The notes under the pieces: model-generated
Seen by the model: the letters and a program-made list of their open reading frames with translations, nothing else
Database searches by the model: none
Told to the model about the DNA's origin: nothing
Shown: positions 1-8,782 of the stretch, in pieces
Layout of the letters: every line of letters begins with the position of its first letter
How positions within the stretch are numbered: the first letter of the stretch is position 1
Made by a program: the position numbers and the translations under genes
NCBI GenBank assembly: GCA_000613465.1
Contig: BAJA01000040.1
Span: 1-47,194 of the forward strand
Reading direction: 5' to 3'
Source: Bacteroides nordii WAL 11050 = JCM 12987
Lineage (GTDB): Bacteria; Bacteroidota; Bacteroidia; Bacteroidales; Bacteroidaceae
DNA length: 47,194 nucleotides

Positions 1-501
1 CTTCCCAGTGCGGGAAATACAAGGAATCAATGGTTTTAATATGCATTAATCTGTGTTTATCTGCATTTTGTTGATAATGGTATCACAAGATATTAAATTA
101 TCGCTTGAATCAATTTAAGGCGTTTTCTGGTGTTTATGTTCTATTTGTGATACTATAAAGAAAACACTGAAAACAATTCACAGAAATTCTGAAAATCAAG
201 AAGTAATATTGTATAAAACTCTATATTGAAACGCTATTAACTATTTATTATATCCTCCCTAAACGAGCTACTTTTAGAAGGAAACTTGATATATAATCAA
301 GCTCTTTTTCGTGTAGATCACATATTTATTTAAAAGAAAGATTCTTTTAGTTAAAACAAAATTAAACTGAATTATGTTATTACTGTAGAGTTGGAATTCT
401 TGATAATTAAAAGATGTAAATTATAGGCTTTATATCTGATTAGTTATTATTTTTGCGGCATATTTCAATTCATGATTTGAAACCTTTTTATAAAGTGTAC
501 A
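1..501. other. AT-rich leading intergenic region
   Basis: No convincing coding region, RNA gene or long repeat is visible here. The stretch is AT-rich with short interrupted open frames only. Its right end carries the probable promoter of the small secreted protein that starts at 502. A gene may end to the left of the window. Confidence 0.6.
448..455 (+). promoter_or_regulatory. Bacteroidetes -7 box for the 502 gene
   Basis: TATTTTTG matches the Bacteroidetes -7 consensus TAnnTTTG and lies about 45 bases before the ATG at 502. I see no clear -33 TTTG at the usual 19-base spacing, so this rests on the -7 box alone. Confidence 0.45.
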
Positions 502-933
502 ATGAAAACGTCTGTTAAATATCTACTAATGTTTATTCTGCTGCTATCATTTAGCATGCGGGGTAATGCATTGAATATAGACGATTCTTCTGTTGCTACC
601 TGTCAGGTTTCAGAATCTGCAATGAATGCTGTTTCCGCTTCTTTAGACAGTGATGATGTCGCTTTCTACAATAGACTACATGCATTATCGATTTCGGATG
701 TAGAGTTGGGTTTTAAACCAATTTCCGAGTCACATACTTCCTCCCATAATCAGCGTATGCGTCACAGCATGGAAATCTTCGATTCTTTGAAGGATATTAT
801 GCATAAGCTGTGTCTAAGAGAGAATTTATTAGTACTTGACAAAAGTAAATCCTACCATTCTGATAAGGATCCTTATTACGCTCAATCCAGCAGCGAATAT
901 TACATCTTCGCGCTAAGACGCATCCTTATTTAA
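502..933 (+). CDS. hypothetical secreted protein, 143 aa
   Basis: I do not recognise this protein. It opens with a typical Sec signal peptide: a Lys near the start, then a Leu/Phe/Ile-rich stretch to about residue 20, then a probable cleavage near GNA-LN. There is no lipobox cysteine, so a periplasmic or secreted location is inferred. The rest is polar and Ser-rich without an obvious domain, and ends in a short basic-hydrophobic tail (RRILI). It is preceded by a -7 box and followed about 25 bases later by a possible -33 element of the TonB operon, so it is probably transcribed alone. The signal peptide and upstream promoter make it more likely real than a chance frame. Confidence 0.6.
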   Translation: MKTSVKYLLMFILLLSFSMRGNALNIDDSSVATCQVSESAMNAVSASLDSDDVAFYNRLHALSISDVELGFKPISESHTSSHNQRMRHSMEIFDSLKDIMHKLCLRENLLVLDKSKSYHSDKDPYYAQSSSEYYIFALRRILI

Positions 934-956
934 TTCCTTTTTATTTATTCTGCACG

Positions 957-987
957 TTTGCTATGCGGCTTAGAATGTGATTCTTTG
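957..987 (+). promoter_or_regulatory. probable promoter of the exbB-tonB operon
   Basis: TTTG at 957-960 and ATTCTTTG at 980-987 are separated by exactly 19 bases. This is the Bacteroidetes -33/-7 spacing, with AT in place of the usual TA at the start of the -7 box. Transcription would begin near 994, giving a leader of about 85 bases before the ATG at 1078. Confidence 0.5.
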
Positions 988-1077
988 TCGTAGAGCCCGG
1001 GTGCGTTGCGCTCAATTGTACCTCTGAATTTTAAATTCAATCAAATTAATAAATTCTTTAAAACAAAAAAACTGATT

Positions 1078-1887
1078 ATGGAAACTACTCAAAAAAAATC
1101 CTCGTTTAAAGGTATCAAATCTGCTGGATGGGTTATTGTATGCTGTTTTATACTGGCTATCTGCATTTATGAATTCTTGCTCGGAAACCCTGGAAACTTT
1201 GTGAACAACGACCCCAACAATCATCCATTGCCTGGAAACTTCTTAGGAACAATTTACAAAGGTGGTATTATCGTACCGGTTATTCAAACTTTATTACTGA
1301 CAGTGCTTGCTCTTAGTGTAGAACGTTATTTTGCACTTCGTTCGGCTTTCGGTAAAGGAACTCTGGTGAAATTTGTAGAAAACATTAAAGGAGCACTTTC
1401 TGCAGGTGATTTGCAAAAGGCACAGGAAATCTGTGACAAACAACGTGGTTCTGTAGCTAACGTAGTTACTGCTACTCTGAAAAAGTATGATGAAATGGAA
1501 AAAGACAATACATTGTCTAAAGACCAGAAGTTGTTGGCTATTCAGAAAGAATTGGAAGAAGCTACTGCTCTCGAATTGCCTATGATGGAACAAAATCTTC
1601 CGATTATCGGTACTATTACTACCTTAGGTACTTTGATGGGACTACTCGGTACAGTTATCGGTATGATCCGTTCATTTGCTGCTTTGGCTGCTGGTGGTAG
1701 TGCTGACTCTATGGCTTTGTCACAAGGTATTTCTGAGGCTTTGATCAATACAGCTTTTGGTATTCTTACTGGTGCATTGGCTGTTATTTCTTACAACTAC
1801 TACACTAATAAGATTGATAAACTGACTTATAGCCTTGACGAAGTCGGATTTTCTATTGTGCAGACATTTGCTGCAACTCATAAATAA
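1078..1887 (+). CDS. exbB: MotA/TolQ/ExbB proton channel family protein
   Basis: This is the ExbB-type subunit of the inner-membrane motor that uses proton-motive force to drive TonB. The product is 269 aa. Four hydrophobic segments are visible: one near residues 15-38, one around 60-85 (GGIIVPVIQTLLLTVLAL), the long conserved pore segment around 175-205 (LPIIGTITTLGTLMGLLGTV), and a last one around 220-240. The frame stays open upstream to 1006, but ATG 1078 is chosen because the family-like sequence starts there and the upstream part would have no ATG. It is the first gene of a run with two exbD genes and tonB, spaced 14-30 bases apart, so co-transcription is very likely. Confidence 0.93.
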   Translation: METTQKKSSFKGIKSAGWVIVCCFILAICIYEFLLGNPGNFVNNDPNNHPLPGNFLGTIYKGGIIVPVIQTLLLTVLALSVERYFALRSAFGKGTLVKFVENIKGALSAGDLQKAQEICDKQRGSVANVVTATLKKYDEMEKDNTLSKDQKLLAIQKELEEATALELPMMEQNLPIIGTITTLGTLMGLLGTVIGMIRSFAALAAGGSADSMALSQGISEALINTAFGILTGALAVISYNYYTNKIDKLTYSLDEVGFSIVQTFAATHK

Positions 1888-1916
1888 GCGTGCGAACCCT
1901 TTAAAAAATAAAAATC

Positions 1917-2522
1917 ATGGGTAGAGCAAAAATTAAAAAGAAAAGTACGTTCATTGATATGACGGCGATGAGTGACGTTACTGTGTTGCTGCTTACTTTT
2001 TTTATGTTGACATCTACATTCGTAAAAAAGGAGCCGGTACAAGTAACAACTCCAGCCTCAGTTTCCGAAATTAAAATTCCGGAAAGCAATATCCTTTCGA
2101 TATTGGTCGATCCGAACGGAAAGATATTTATGAGTCTGGACAAACAATCGGATATGAGAGAAGTCCTGGAAAATATGGGAAAGGAGTATGGAGTAACATT
2201 TACACCGGAGCAGGAACAGAAGTTTGCTATCTCTTCTACCTTTGGTGTACCAATGAAAAGTATGAAAACTTTCCTGGATTTACCAGCGGATCAACAAGAT
2301 GCTGTATTGAAGAATGAAGGAATTCCTTGTGATAGTATCGATAATCAGTTTAAGGCATGGGTACGTAATGCACGTGCAGTGAATTCAGATTTGCGTATTG
2401 CTATTAAGGCAGACCAGAATACTCCATATGCTGTGATTAAGAATGTTATGAACTCGCTTCAGGATCTCAGAGAAAACAGATACAATCTGATAACTTCTCT
2501 GAAAACTACTTCTGAAAACTAA
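1917..2522 (+). CDS. exbD: ExbD/TolR family biopolymer transport protein (first copy)
   Basis: This single-pass inner-membrane subunit pairs with ExbB to use the proton gradient. The product is 201 aa. A basic N-terminus (KIKKK) is followed by one membrane segment near residues 19-38. Asp20 in the TAMSD motif matches the membrane aspartate that carries protons in this family. The rest is a periplasmic domain ending near residue 201. It lies 29 bases after exbB and 14 bases before a second, divergent exbD, the usual Bacteroidetes arrangement. Confidence 0.9.
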   Translation: MGRAKIKKKSTFIDMTAMSDVTVLLLTFFMLTSTFVKKEPVQVTTPASVSEIKIPESNILSILVDPNGKIFMSLDKQSDMREVLENMGKEYGVTFTPEQEQKFAISSTFGVPMKSMKTFLDLPADQQDAVLKNEGIPCDSIDNQFKAWVRNARAVNSDLRIAIKADQNTPYAVIKNVMNSLQDLRENRYNLITSLKTTSEN

Positions 2523-2536
2523 AAACGAATAAAACT

Positions 2537-3187
2537 ATGAGTGCTGAAGTACAAGAAAGCGGTAAAAAGAAAAAAGGCAGCAAACAGAAAAAGATGGCTG
2601 TGCGCGTAGACTTTACGCCGATGGTCGATATGAATATGCTGCTGATTACGTTCTTTATGCTTTGTACCTCTCTGAGCAAACCTCAGACGATGGAGATAAG
2701 CATGCCGAGCAATGATAAAAATATCACAGAAGAGCAACAGAGTAAGGTGAAGGCTTCACAGGCTATTACATTGTTGCTGGGAAGTGATAATAAATTATAC
2801 TATTATGAAGGTGAACCTAACTATAAGGACTATACATCGTTGAAAGAGACGAGTTATAAGCCGGATGGACTAAGGGCCATACTTCTGAAAAAGAATGCGG
2901 CTGCTGTGCGTAAAGTGAATGAACTGAAACAACAGAAGCTTGAACTAAAGATATCAGAGGACGAATTTACAAAGCAACTTTCTGAGATAAAAGGTGGAAA
3001 GGATACTCCGACAGTGATTATTAAAGCTACGGATGATGCTTCGTATATGAATCTGATTGACGCTCTCGATGAAATGCAAATTTGCAATATTGGTAAGTAT
3101 GTGATAACGAACATTGCCGAAGCAGACGAATTCCTGATTAAGAATTACGACTCTAAAGGTGAGCTCTCACAAAATATTGCCGAATAA
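2537..3187 (+). CDS. exbD: ExbD/TolR family biopolymer transport protein (second copy)
   Basis: This is the second ExbD-like subunit of the operon, 216 aa. It has a very lysine-rich cytosolic start (KKKKGSKQKKMAVR) and the motif DFTPMVD with Asp31 at the expected proton-carrying position. One membrane segment (MLLITFFML) follows, then a periplasmic domain. Compared with the first copy it keeps the canonical TPxxD motif, whereas the first has TAxxD. The two paralogs may form a mixed dimer beside ExbB; that is inference. It is followed 28 bases later by tonB. Confidence 0.9.
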   Translation: MSAEVQESGKKKKGSKQKKMAVRVDFTPMVDMNMLLITFFMLCTSLSKPQTMEISMPSNDKNITEEQQSKVKASQAITLLLGSDNKLYYYEGEPNYKDYTSLKETSYKPDGLRAILLKKNAAAVRKVNELKQQKLELKISEDEFTKQLSEIKGGKDTPTVIIKATDDASYMNLIDALDEMQICNIGKYVITNIAEADEFLIKNYDSKGELSQNIAE

Positions 3188-3215
3188 TTAAGTAACACCT
3201 AAAAGAAAAAGAACA

Positions 3216-4031
3216 ATGGCAAAAATAGATTTGACCTCTTCAGCATGGTGTGATCTGATATTTAATGGCAAGAACAAGGCATATGGTGCCTATAAGATGC
3301 GTGAAGATTCACCCAAAAGACACAATATAGCGATGCTGTTTGTAGTAGTCGTTGCATTGATTGGATTTAGCATTCCGGCACTTATCAAGCTTGCTACGCC
3401 TAAACAAAAAGAGGTAATGACTGAGGTAACTACCCTGTCACAACTGGAAGAACCGGAAGTGAAACAGGATGAAATGAAGAAAGTGGAGCCGGTAGCTCCT
3501 CCGCCTCCTGCTTTAAAGAGCTCTATCAAATTTACGGCACCTGTCATCAAGAAAGATGAAGAGGTACACGAGGATGATGAGATTAAGAGCCAGCAGGAAT
3601 TGACGGAAACAAAAGTTGCTATCTCCATTGCCGATGTAAAGGGTAACGATGAAGCAAATGGTAAAGATATTGCTGACTTGAAGCAGGTGGTAACACAGGC
3701 TGAACCAGAACCCGAAAAAATCTTTGATATGGTGGAACAGATGCCTACATTCCCTGGAGGAAATGCAGAGCTGATGTCTTTCCTTGCAAAGAATATTAAA
3801 TATCCTACCATTGCACAGGAGAATGGAACACAGGGACGTGTAATAGTACAGTTTGTTGTAGAGAAAGATGGTTCTATTGCAGATGCACGCGTGGCACGTG
3901 GAGTAGACCCTTATCTGGACAAAGAGGCACTCCGTGTGATAAAATCCATGCCTCATTGGATTCCCGGAAAGCAAAATGGTAAGCCGGTGAGGGTGAAATA
4001 TACTGTTCCGGTTATGTTTAAATTACAATAA
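3216..4031 (+). CDS. tonB: energy transducer TonB
   Basis: TonB carries energy from the ExbB/ExbD motor to outer-membrane receptors. The product is 271 aa. The N-terminal cytosolic part (SSAWCDLIFNGKNKAYGAY) is typical of Bacteroidetes TonB. It is followed by one membrane helix around residues 38-60, an acidic and proline-bearing periplasmic linker (APPPPA near residue 93) and a C-terminal TonB domain from about residue 178. That domain contains FPGG, KYP and GRVIVQFVVEKDGS. Bacteroides uses many SusC-type receptors, so this operon probably powers glycan and metal uptake broadly. The gene abuts the pstS-like gene. Confidence 0.94.
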   Translation: MAKIDLTSSAWCDLIFNGKNKAYGAYKMREDSPKRHNIAMLFVVVVALIGFSIPALIKLATPKQKEVMTEVTTLSQLEEPEVKQDEMKKVEPVAPPPPALKSSIKFTAPVIKKDEEVHEDDEIKSQQELTETKVAISIADVKGNDEANGKDIADLKQVVTQAEPEPEKIFDMVEQMPTFPGGNAELMSFLAKNIKYPTIAQENGTQGRVIVQFVVEKDGSIADARVARGVDPYLDKEALRVIKSMPHWIPGKQNGKPVRVKYTVPVMFKLQ

Positions 4032-4035
4032 TGTG

Positions 4036-4983
4036 ATGATGAAGAGACAATTCTGGTTAATTAGTTTTTGTGTTTTGGTTGCATTGACTTCATGTAACCG
4101 TAAACCTAAGGACGGATTTACAGATACATATACGTCAGGTGTTATCTCTATTGCTGCAGATGAAAGTTTTCAGCCTATTGTGCAGGAAGAGATAGATGTG
4201 TTTGAGGGAATATATCCTTTGGCCGGAATTGTCCCTCGTTATACTACTGAGGTTGATGCTGTCAATCTTCTTCTGAAAGATAGTGTGCGTCTGGCGATAA
4301 CCACCCGTACATTGACCAAAGAAGAGATGAACTCATTTCATAGCCGTAAGTTTTTCCCTAGGGAGATTAAACTGGCTACGGATGGACTGGCTCTGATTGT
4401 AAATCGGCAAAATCGGGATTCACTGATTAGTGTACGGGATATTCGTCGGATACTAACCGGTGAGGTAACAAGTTGGAAGGATATTTATCCGGATTCACGT
4501 TTGAAGGATATCAGTGTGGTATTTGATAATCCTAATTCAAGTACAGTGCGTTTCGCAACTGATTCTATTTGTGGTGGAAAATCGCTTTCTACGACGAATG
4601 TAAAAGCTTTGCGAACCAATCGGCAAGTTATCAATTATGTGGCTCAAACACCGGATGCTATTGGAGTAATTGGTGTGAACTGGTTAGGTAACCGAAGCGA
4701 TACAACTAATCTTTCTTTCCGTGATGAAGTCAGGGTGATGTCTGTCAGTGCTGAGGATATAGCTACACCGGAAAATAGTTACAAGCCTTATCAGGCCTAT
4801 TTATATTATGGAGACTATCCATTGGCACGACCGATTTATATTTTATTGAACGATCCTCGTAGTACTTTGCCCTGGGGATTTGCTTCATTTTTGACTTCCG
4901 ACAGAGGGCAGCGGATTATATTAAAGTCCGGATTGGTTCCGGCCACTCAACCAGTACGTATAGTGAGTGTAAAAGACGAATAA
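4036..4983 (+). CDS. PstS-like phosphate-binding lipoprotein
   Basis: This substrate-binding lipoprotein resembles the phosphate-binding component of ABC importers (PstS/PBP-like fold). The product is about 315 aa. The signal sequence ends in the lipobox LTSC, so it should be lipid-anchored. Domain features include the repeated substrate-site strings ITTRTLTKEE and NPNSSTVRF, the latter resembling the phosphate loop. GTG 4033, ATG 4036 and ATG 4039 are all possible starts; I chose 4036. No permease or ATPase genes of a Pst importer are nearby. It sits between tonB and a TPR gene, so it may serve the TonB machinery rather than an ABC importer. That role is inference. Confidence 0.8.
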   Translation: MMKRQFWLISFCVLVALTSCNRKPKDGFTDTYTSGVISIAADESFQPIVQEEIDVFEGIYPLAGIVPRYTTEVDAVNLLLKDSVRLAITTRTLTKEEMNSFHSRKFFPREIKLATDGLALIVNRQNRDSLISVRDIRRILTGEVTSWKDIYPDSRLKDISVVFDNPNSSTVRFATDSICGGKSLSTTNVKALRTNRQVINYVAQTPDAIGVIGVNWLGNRSDTTNLSFRDEVRVMSVSAEDIATPENSYKPYQAYLYYGDYPLARPIYILLNDPRSTLPWGFASFLTSDRGQRIILKSGLVPATQPVRIVSVKDE

Positions 4984-5001
4984 TAACTAAAATTGATTAC
5001 A

Positions 5002-6435
5002 ATGAAACGATTTCAATTATTTTTAGCAGGGGCATTTATAGCAACCGGTTCTCTTTTTGCACAATCGGGAGATGCCGAATGGCAAGCTGGATTTGTCAAA
5101 ATGAAAACTCTTATTCAGACCGATCTGAACCAGGCTTCGGAACAGGCTGATCAATTATTGAAAGGAAAAAATAAAAAGAATCCGGAATTAGTGATAGCTG
5201 TGGCACATGCATTTCTGGATGCTGGAAAACTGCCTGAAGCAGAAGAATATCTGACTTTGGCAAAGAAAATAGATAGAAAATCTGCTGATGTTTCTGTTCT
5301 GGAGGGAGACATTGCTTTTGCCCGGAAAGATGCCGGTACTGCTTGCCAGATGTATGAACAAGCTATCTATTTTAATCCGAAGAGTGAACAGGCCTACCTG
5401 AAACTGGCCGATATATACAAAGGAGCTAATCCACAACAGGCTATTGAGAAATTGGAACAGCTGAAAGCGGTTGATCCTTCAAGTGTACAGGCTGACAAAA
5501 AGCTGGCAGAAGTATACTATATGAACAATCGCTTTGATAAGGCTGCTGAAGCATATGCCCGTTTTATAGATACTCCTGAAGCCACGGAGAATGATTTAGT
5601 GAAATATGCATTTGCTCTTTTCCTGAATCATAAATTTGATAAGTCTTTGGAGATAGCCAATAAGGGATTGCAACGGAATGCCCGTCATGCTGCTTTCAAT
5701 CGCTTGGCGATGTATAATTACACGGATATGAAACGTTATGACGAAGCTAAGAAAGCAGCCGATGCTTTTTTCGGTGCTTCTGATAATGCTGATTATTCTT
5801 ATTTGGATTATATGTATTACGGACATCTGCTCAATGCTATAAAAATGTATGATGAAGCTATCATACAGTATCAGAAAGCTATTGAACTGGATGCAACGAA
5901 AACAGATTTATGGCGTGAGATTTCTAACGTTTATGAGCAGAAGAACGATTATACGAAGGCTATTGATGCCTATCAGAAGTACTATAAGTCATTGTCCGCT
6001 GATAAACAGACTTCTGACTTGCAGTTTCAGATAGGAAAACTTTATTACGGAAAAGGTACACAAGGCGATACCTTGACCGTTAGTCTTGATGAACGCAAGG
6101 CTGCTCTTGCTTCAGCTGATTCTGTTTTTGCAGTGATAGCACAGACTGCTCCGGATAGTTATTTGGGTAACTTCTGGCGTGCACGTGCTAATTCTGCGTT
6201 AGACCCGGAAACAACGCAAGGTCTAGCTAAACCTTATTATGAAGAGGTGGCTACATTGCTGGAAAGCAAAAATGACTCGCATTACAATTCCGCGCTTATC
6301 GAGTGTTACAGTTATCTGGGGTATTATTATCTGGTGGCTAATAAGCTGCCTGAATCCAAAGATTACTGGAACAAAATTCTGGCTATAGACCCCGCTAATG
6401 CTACTGCAAAAAGGGCATTGGATGGCATCAAATAG
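5002..6435 (+). CDS. tetratricopeptide repeat protein
   Basis: The product is a 477 aa exported protein made largely of TPR helices, which usually act as protein-docking scaffolds. A signal peptide (FLAGAFIATGSLFAQ) covers about residues 1-20. At least six TPR-like units follow, with recurring A-Y-x-K/A-I-E patterns such as DEAIIQYQKAIELDATKTD and TKAIDAYQKYYK. The frame opens at a TTG at 4993, but the signal peptide begins at ATG 5002. It is the last gene of the tonB run, 18 bases after the pstS-like gene. A periplasmic partner of TonB or of the binding protein is plausible but unproven. Confidence 0.85.
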   Translation: MKRFQLFLAGAFIATGSLFAQSGDAEWQAGFVKMKTLIQTDLNQASEQADQLLKGKNKKNPELVIAVAHAFLDAGKLPEAEEYLTLAKKIDRKSADVSVLEGDIAFARKDAGTACQMYEQAIYFNPKSEQAYLKLADIYKGANPQQAIEKLEQLKAVDPSSVQADKKLAEVYYMNNRFDKAAEAYARFIDTPEATENDLVKYAFALFLNHKFDKSLEIANKGLQRNARHAAFNRLAMYNYTDMKRYDEAKKAADAFFGASDNADYSYLDYMYYGHLLNAIKMYDEAIIQYQKAIELDATKTDLWREISNVYEQKNDYTKAIDAYQKYYKSLSADKQTSDLQFQIGKLYYGKGTQGDTLTVSLDERKAALASADSVFAVIAQTAPDSYLGNFWRARANSALDPETTQGLAKPYYEEVATLLESKNDSHYNSALIECYSYLGYYYLVANKLPESKDYWNKILAIDPANATAKRALDGIK

Positions 6436-6462
6436 TAATAATTTTAGTTGTTTGTCGTGTGG

Positions 6463-6496
6463 GAGGAGTGGAGAGTGATCTTAGCTCCTCTCTTTT
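6463..6496 (+). terminator. possible weak terminator after the TPR gene
   Basis: GAGGAG at 6463-6468 can pair with CTCCTC at 6485-6490, followed by a short T-rich run (CTTTTATT). The stem is short, so this is tentative. The rest of the gap 6436-6713 holds only the next promoter. Confidence 0.3.
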
Positions 6497-6631
6497 ATTA
6501 ACTACATCCTGTTTGTAAATGTAGTTGATGTTATTTTTAGTGAGTTTGTTTTATATTGGTCAAAAACAATCTCTATATCGACTTTTCGTTCAATCAATCT
6601 ATCAATGAATTAATTTTTTTCTCTCTATCTA

Positions 6632-6662
6632 TTGCAATATTAAAAAGAATATCTACTTTTGC
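6632..6662 (+). promoter_or_regulatory. promoter of the ABC/GntR operon
   Basis: ATTG at 6632-6635 and TACTTTTG at 6655-6662 are 19 bases apart, matching the Bacteroidetes -33 TTTG / -7 TAnnTTTG layout closely. Transcription would begin near 6669, about 45 bases before the ATG at 6714. The operon also encodes a GntR/YtrA-type regulator, which may bind here. Confidence 0.6.
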
Positions 6663-6713
6663 AGTGTACTATTATACTAATACACTTATACATTATATTA
6701 AAAGACAAAAGGT

Positions 6714-7568
6714 ATGATTGCAGTAGAACATCTTTCATTCGTTTACCGTAAGTCAAAGCGTGCCGTGTTGCACGACTTCTCCCTTTCGCTGAAGCAGGGG
6801 AGAGTTTACGGATTGCTTGGTAAAAATGGTGCGGGTAAATCCACACTTCTCTATTTGATGACTGGTCTGCTTACTCCTAAAAGCGGACGGGTTTTATATC
6901 ATGATACAGACGTTCGCCGCCGTCTGCCGGTGACTTTACAAGATATGTTTCTTGTTCCCGAAGAGTTTGAATTACCGGCAGTCTCTTTGGTTAGTTATGT
7001 TGAACTGAACAGTCCGTTTTACCCTTGTTTCAGTAAGGAGGATATGGTGAAATACCTTCATTACTTTGACATGGACATGGATATCAATCTGGGGGCTCTT
7101 TCTATGGGGCAGAAAAAGAAAGTGTTCATGAGCTTTGCTCTTGCTACAAATACCTCTTTATTACTGATGGATGAACCGACCAATGGACTCGATATTCCGG
7201 GGAAGAGCCAGTTCCGTAAATTTATAGCTTCAGGTATGACGGATGATAAAACAATTATTATTTCCACACATCAGGTACGCGACATTGATAAAATTCTCGA
7301 TCATGTTTTGATTATGGATAATAGCCGTGTATTGCTTGATGAGTCTACGGCAAACATCTGCGAGAAATTGTTATTTCTGGAGAGCGATAATCGTGAGTTG
7401 GCAGAAATGGCTCTATTTGCTTCACCCTCCATACAGGGCAATGTGATGATATTGCCTAACACAGAGGGAGAAGAGTCTGATATAAATCTCGAGTTGCTTT
7501 TTAATGCTACTTTATCTGTGCCACAGGAGATTGCAAAATTGTTTCATACAAAAACGAATGAGTTATGA
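6714..7568 (+). CDS. ABC transporter ATP-binding protein
   Basis: This is the nucleotide-binding subunit of an ABC exporter, 284 aa. The Walker A motif GKNGAGKST spans residues 36-44. A signature-like LSMGQ starts near residue 129 (Met replaces the second Ser of LSGGQ-type motifs), Walker B is LLLMDEP with Asp153-Glu154, and the switch His is in STHQ. A C-terminal extension of about 80 residues follows the ATPase core. The stop overlaps the permease start by four bases (ATGA), so the two are translationally coupled. A YtrA-type regulator two genes downstream suggests a drug- or envelope-stress-related exporter like the ytr/bcr group. The substrate is unknown. Confidence 0.88.
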   Translation: MIAVEHLSFVYRKSKRAVLHDFSLSLKQGRVYGLLGKNGAGKSTLLYLMTGLLTPKSGRVLYHDTDVRRRLPVTLQDMFLVPEEFELPAVSLVSYVELNSPFYPCFSKEDMVKYLHYFDMDMDINLGALSMGQKKKVFMSFALATNTSLLLMDEPTNGLDIPGKSQFRKFIASGMTDDKTIIISTHQVRDIDKILDHVLIMDNSRVLLDESTANICEKLLFLESDNRELAEMALFASPSIQGNVMILPNTEGEESDINLELLFNATLSVPQEIAKLFHTKTNEL

Positions 7569-8386
7569 TAAAAGATACTTTTTTCAGTATGCCCCGCTTT
7601 GTGAATCTTTGCCGTAAAGATATGGTAGAGAATTGGAGATCAAATGTGCTTCGTATTGTGTTGATGTACGGAGTGATGGCGCTTATTATGATTTGGAACG
7701 GTTACTTTCAGTATCGGGGTGGAGGCTATGGAGACACTGATCCTGCCTGGAGATTTCTTCTGCCTCTTTTGATGTGGGGACTTTGGACGTTTGGCTGCCT
7801 GAGCGCTTCCTTTACCATGGAAAAGATGAAAACAAAGACAAGCCGCCTTTCTGTATTGATGACTCCTGCCACTCCTTTTGAAAAGTATATTTCACGTTGG
7901 CTGGTTTCTACTGTTGTCTTTTTGGTTGTCTTTCTTATTGCTTATAAATTGGCCGATTATACCAGAGTATTGGTTTACACACTGAAATATCCGGATATAG
8001 ATACTATTGCACCGGTTCCGTTGTCACATTGTGTCGGAGGAAACGTTCCCTATTATACATTGACCCGTACGTTGAAAGATTTTATGTTGGTTATTGGAGG
8101 ATATTTCTTTTTCCAGTCCTGTTTTGTGTTGGGTAGTTCTATCTGGCCCAAGAATGCTTTCTTAAAAACCTTTGTAGCCGGAGTGATCATAACCATTTTC
8201 TATGTATTAGTCACTATGGGAGTGGCCAATCTAATTCTTGAAAAGGATGGCGATTACTCTGGTATTTACAGAACGGAACGTACAGAGTATTTCATATTAT
8301 CAGCTATAATAGTCTTCTTTACACTGATGAACTGGACACTTGCCTATTTCCGTTTTAAAGAGGCTGAAATTATTAATAGAATGTAA
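7565..8386 (+). CDS. ABC transporter permease
   Basis: This is the membrane subunit partner of the upstream ATPase, 273 aa. About six hydrophobic segments are visible, including VLRIVLMYGVMALIMIW, FLLPLLMWGLWTFGCLSA, WLVSTVVFLVVFLIAY, DFMLVIGGYFFFQSCFVLG, FVAGVIITIFYVLVTMGVA and EYFILSAIIVFFTLMNWTL. The pattern resembles ABC-2-type permeases. It starts inside the stop of the ATPase gene and is followed 14 bases later by the GntR-type regulator, so all are probably one transcript. The substrate cannot be told from the sequence. Confidence 0.8.
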   Translation: MIKDTFFSMPRFVNLCRKDMVENWRSNVLRIVLMYGVMALIMIWNGYFQYRGGGYGDTDPAWRFLLPLLMWGLWTFGCLSASFTMEKMKTKTSRLSVLMTPATPFEKYISRWLVSTVVFLVVFLIAYKLADYTRVLVYTLKYPDIDTIAPVPLSHCVGGNVPYYTLTRTLKDFMLVIGGYFFFQSCFVLGSSIWPKNAFLKTFVAGVIITIFYVLVTMGVANLILEKDGDYSGIYRTERTEYFILSAIIVFFTLMNWTLAYFRFKEAEIINRM

Positions 8387-8400
8387 CAAACTCCTAACTT

Positions 8401-8766
8401 ATGAATTTTAAAGAAGCTAAAGCAATTTATCTACAGATAGCAGATAGAATCTGTGACGAGATACTTCTCGGACAGTACAAAGAGGAGGAACGTATTCCTT
8501 CCGTCAGAGAATATGCCGCTATTGTGGAGGTAAATGCCAATACGGCCATGCGTTCATTTGATTATCTCCAGTCACAGGAGGTGATTTACAATAAACGTGG
8601 TATTGGCTATTTTGTCTCTGTAGGTGCAAAGAAGAAGATTCTCTCTCTTCGGCGAAAAACATTTTTGAAAGAGGAGCTGGATTATTTCTTCAAACAACTT
8701 TATACACTTGGTATTTCGGCAGATGAGATAGCAGAAATGTACCGGGAGTACAGTAAACAACAATAA
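8401..8766 (+). CDS. GntR family (YtrA-type) transcriptional regulator
   Basis: This is a short DNA-binding regulator of 121 aa. The winged helix-turn-helix is clear: IYLQIADRICDEILLGQYKEEERIPSVRE followed by the recognition helix in VNANTAMRSFDYLQSQEVIY and the wing KRGIGYFV. Only about 45 residues follow, far shorter than FadR or HutC effector domains, which places it in the YtrA group. Members of that group usually sit in and repress the operon of the ABC exporter they control. Its position directly behind an ABC ATPase and permease fits that. The inducer is unknown. Confidence 0.88.
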   Translation: MNFKEAKAIYLQIADRICDEILLGQYKEEERIPSVREYAAIVEVNANTAMRSFDYLQSQEVIYNKRGIGYFVSVGAKKKILSLRRKTFLKEELDYFFKQLYTLGISADEIAEMYREYSKQQ

Positions 8767-8782
8767 AAATAAAATCTGATTT

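Noticed and set aside
1006..1077. N-terminal extension of ExbB from 1006
   Set aside because: The 24 extra residues have no ATG, do not resemble ExbB and lie in the probable leader.
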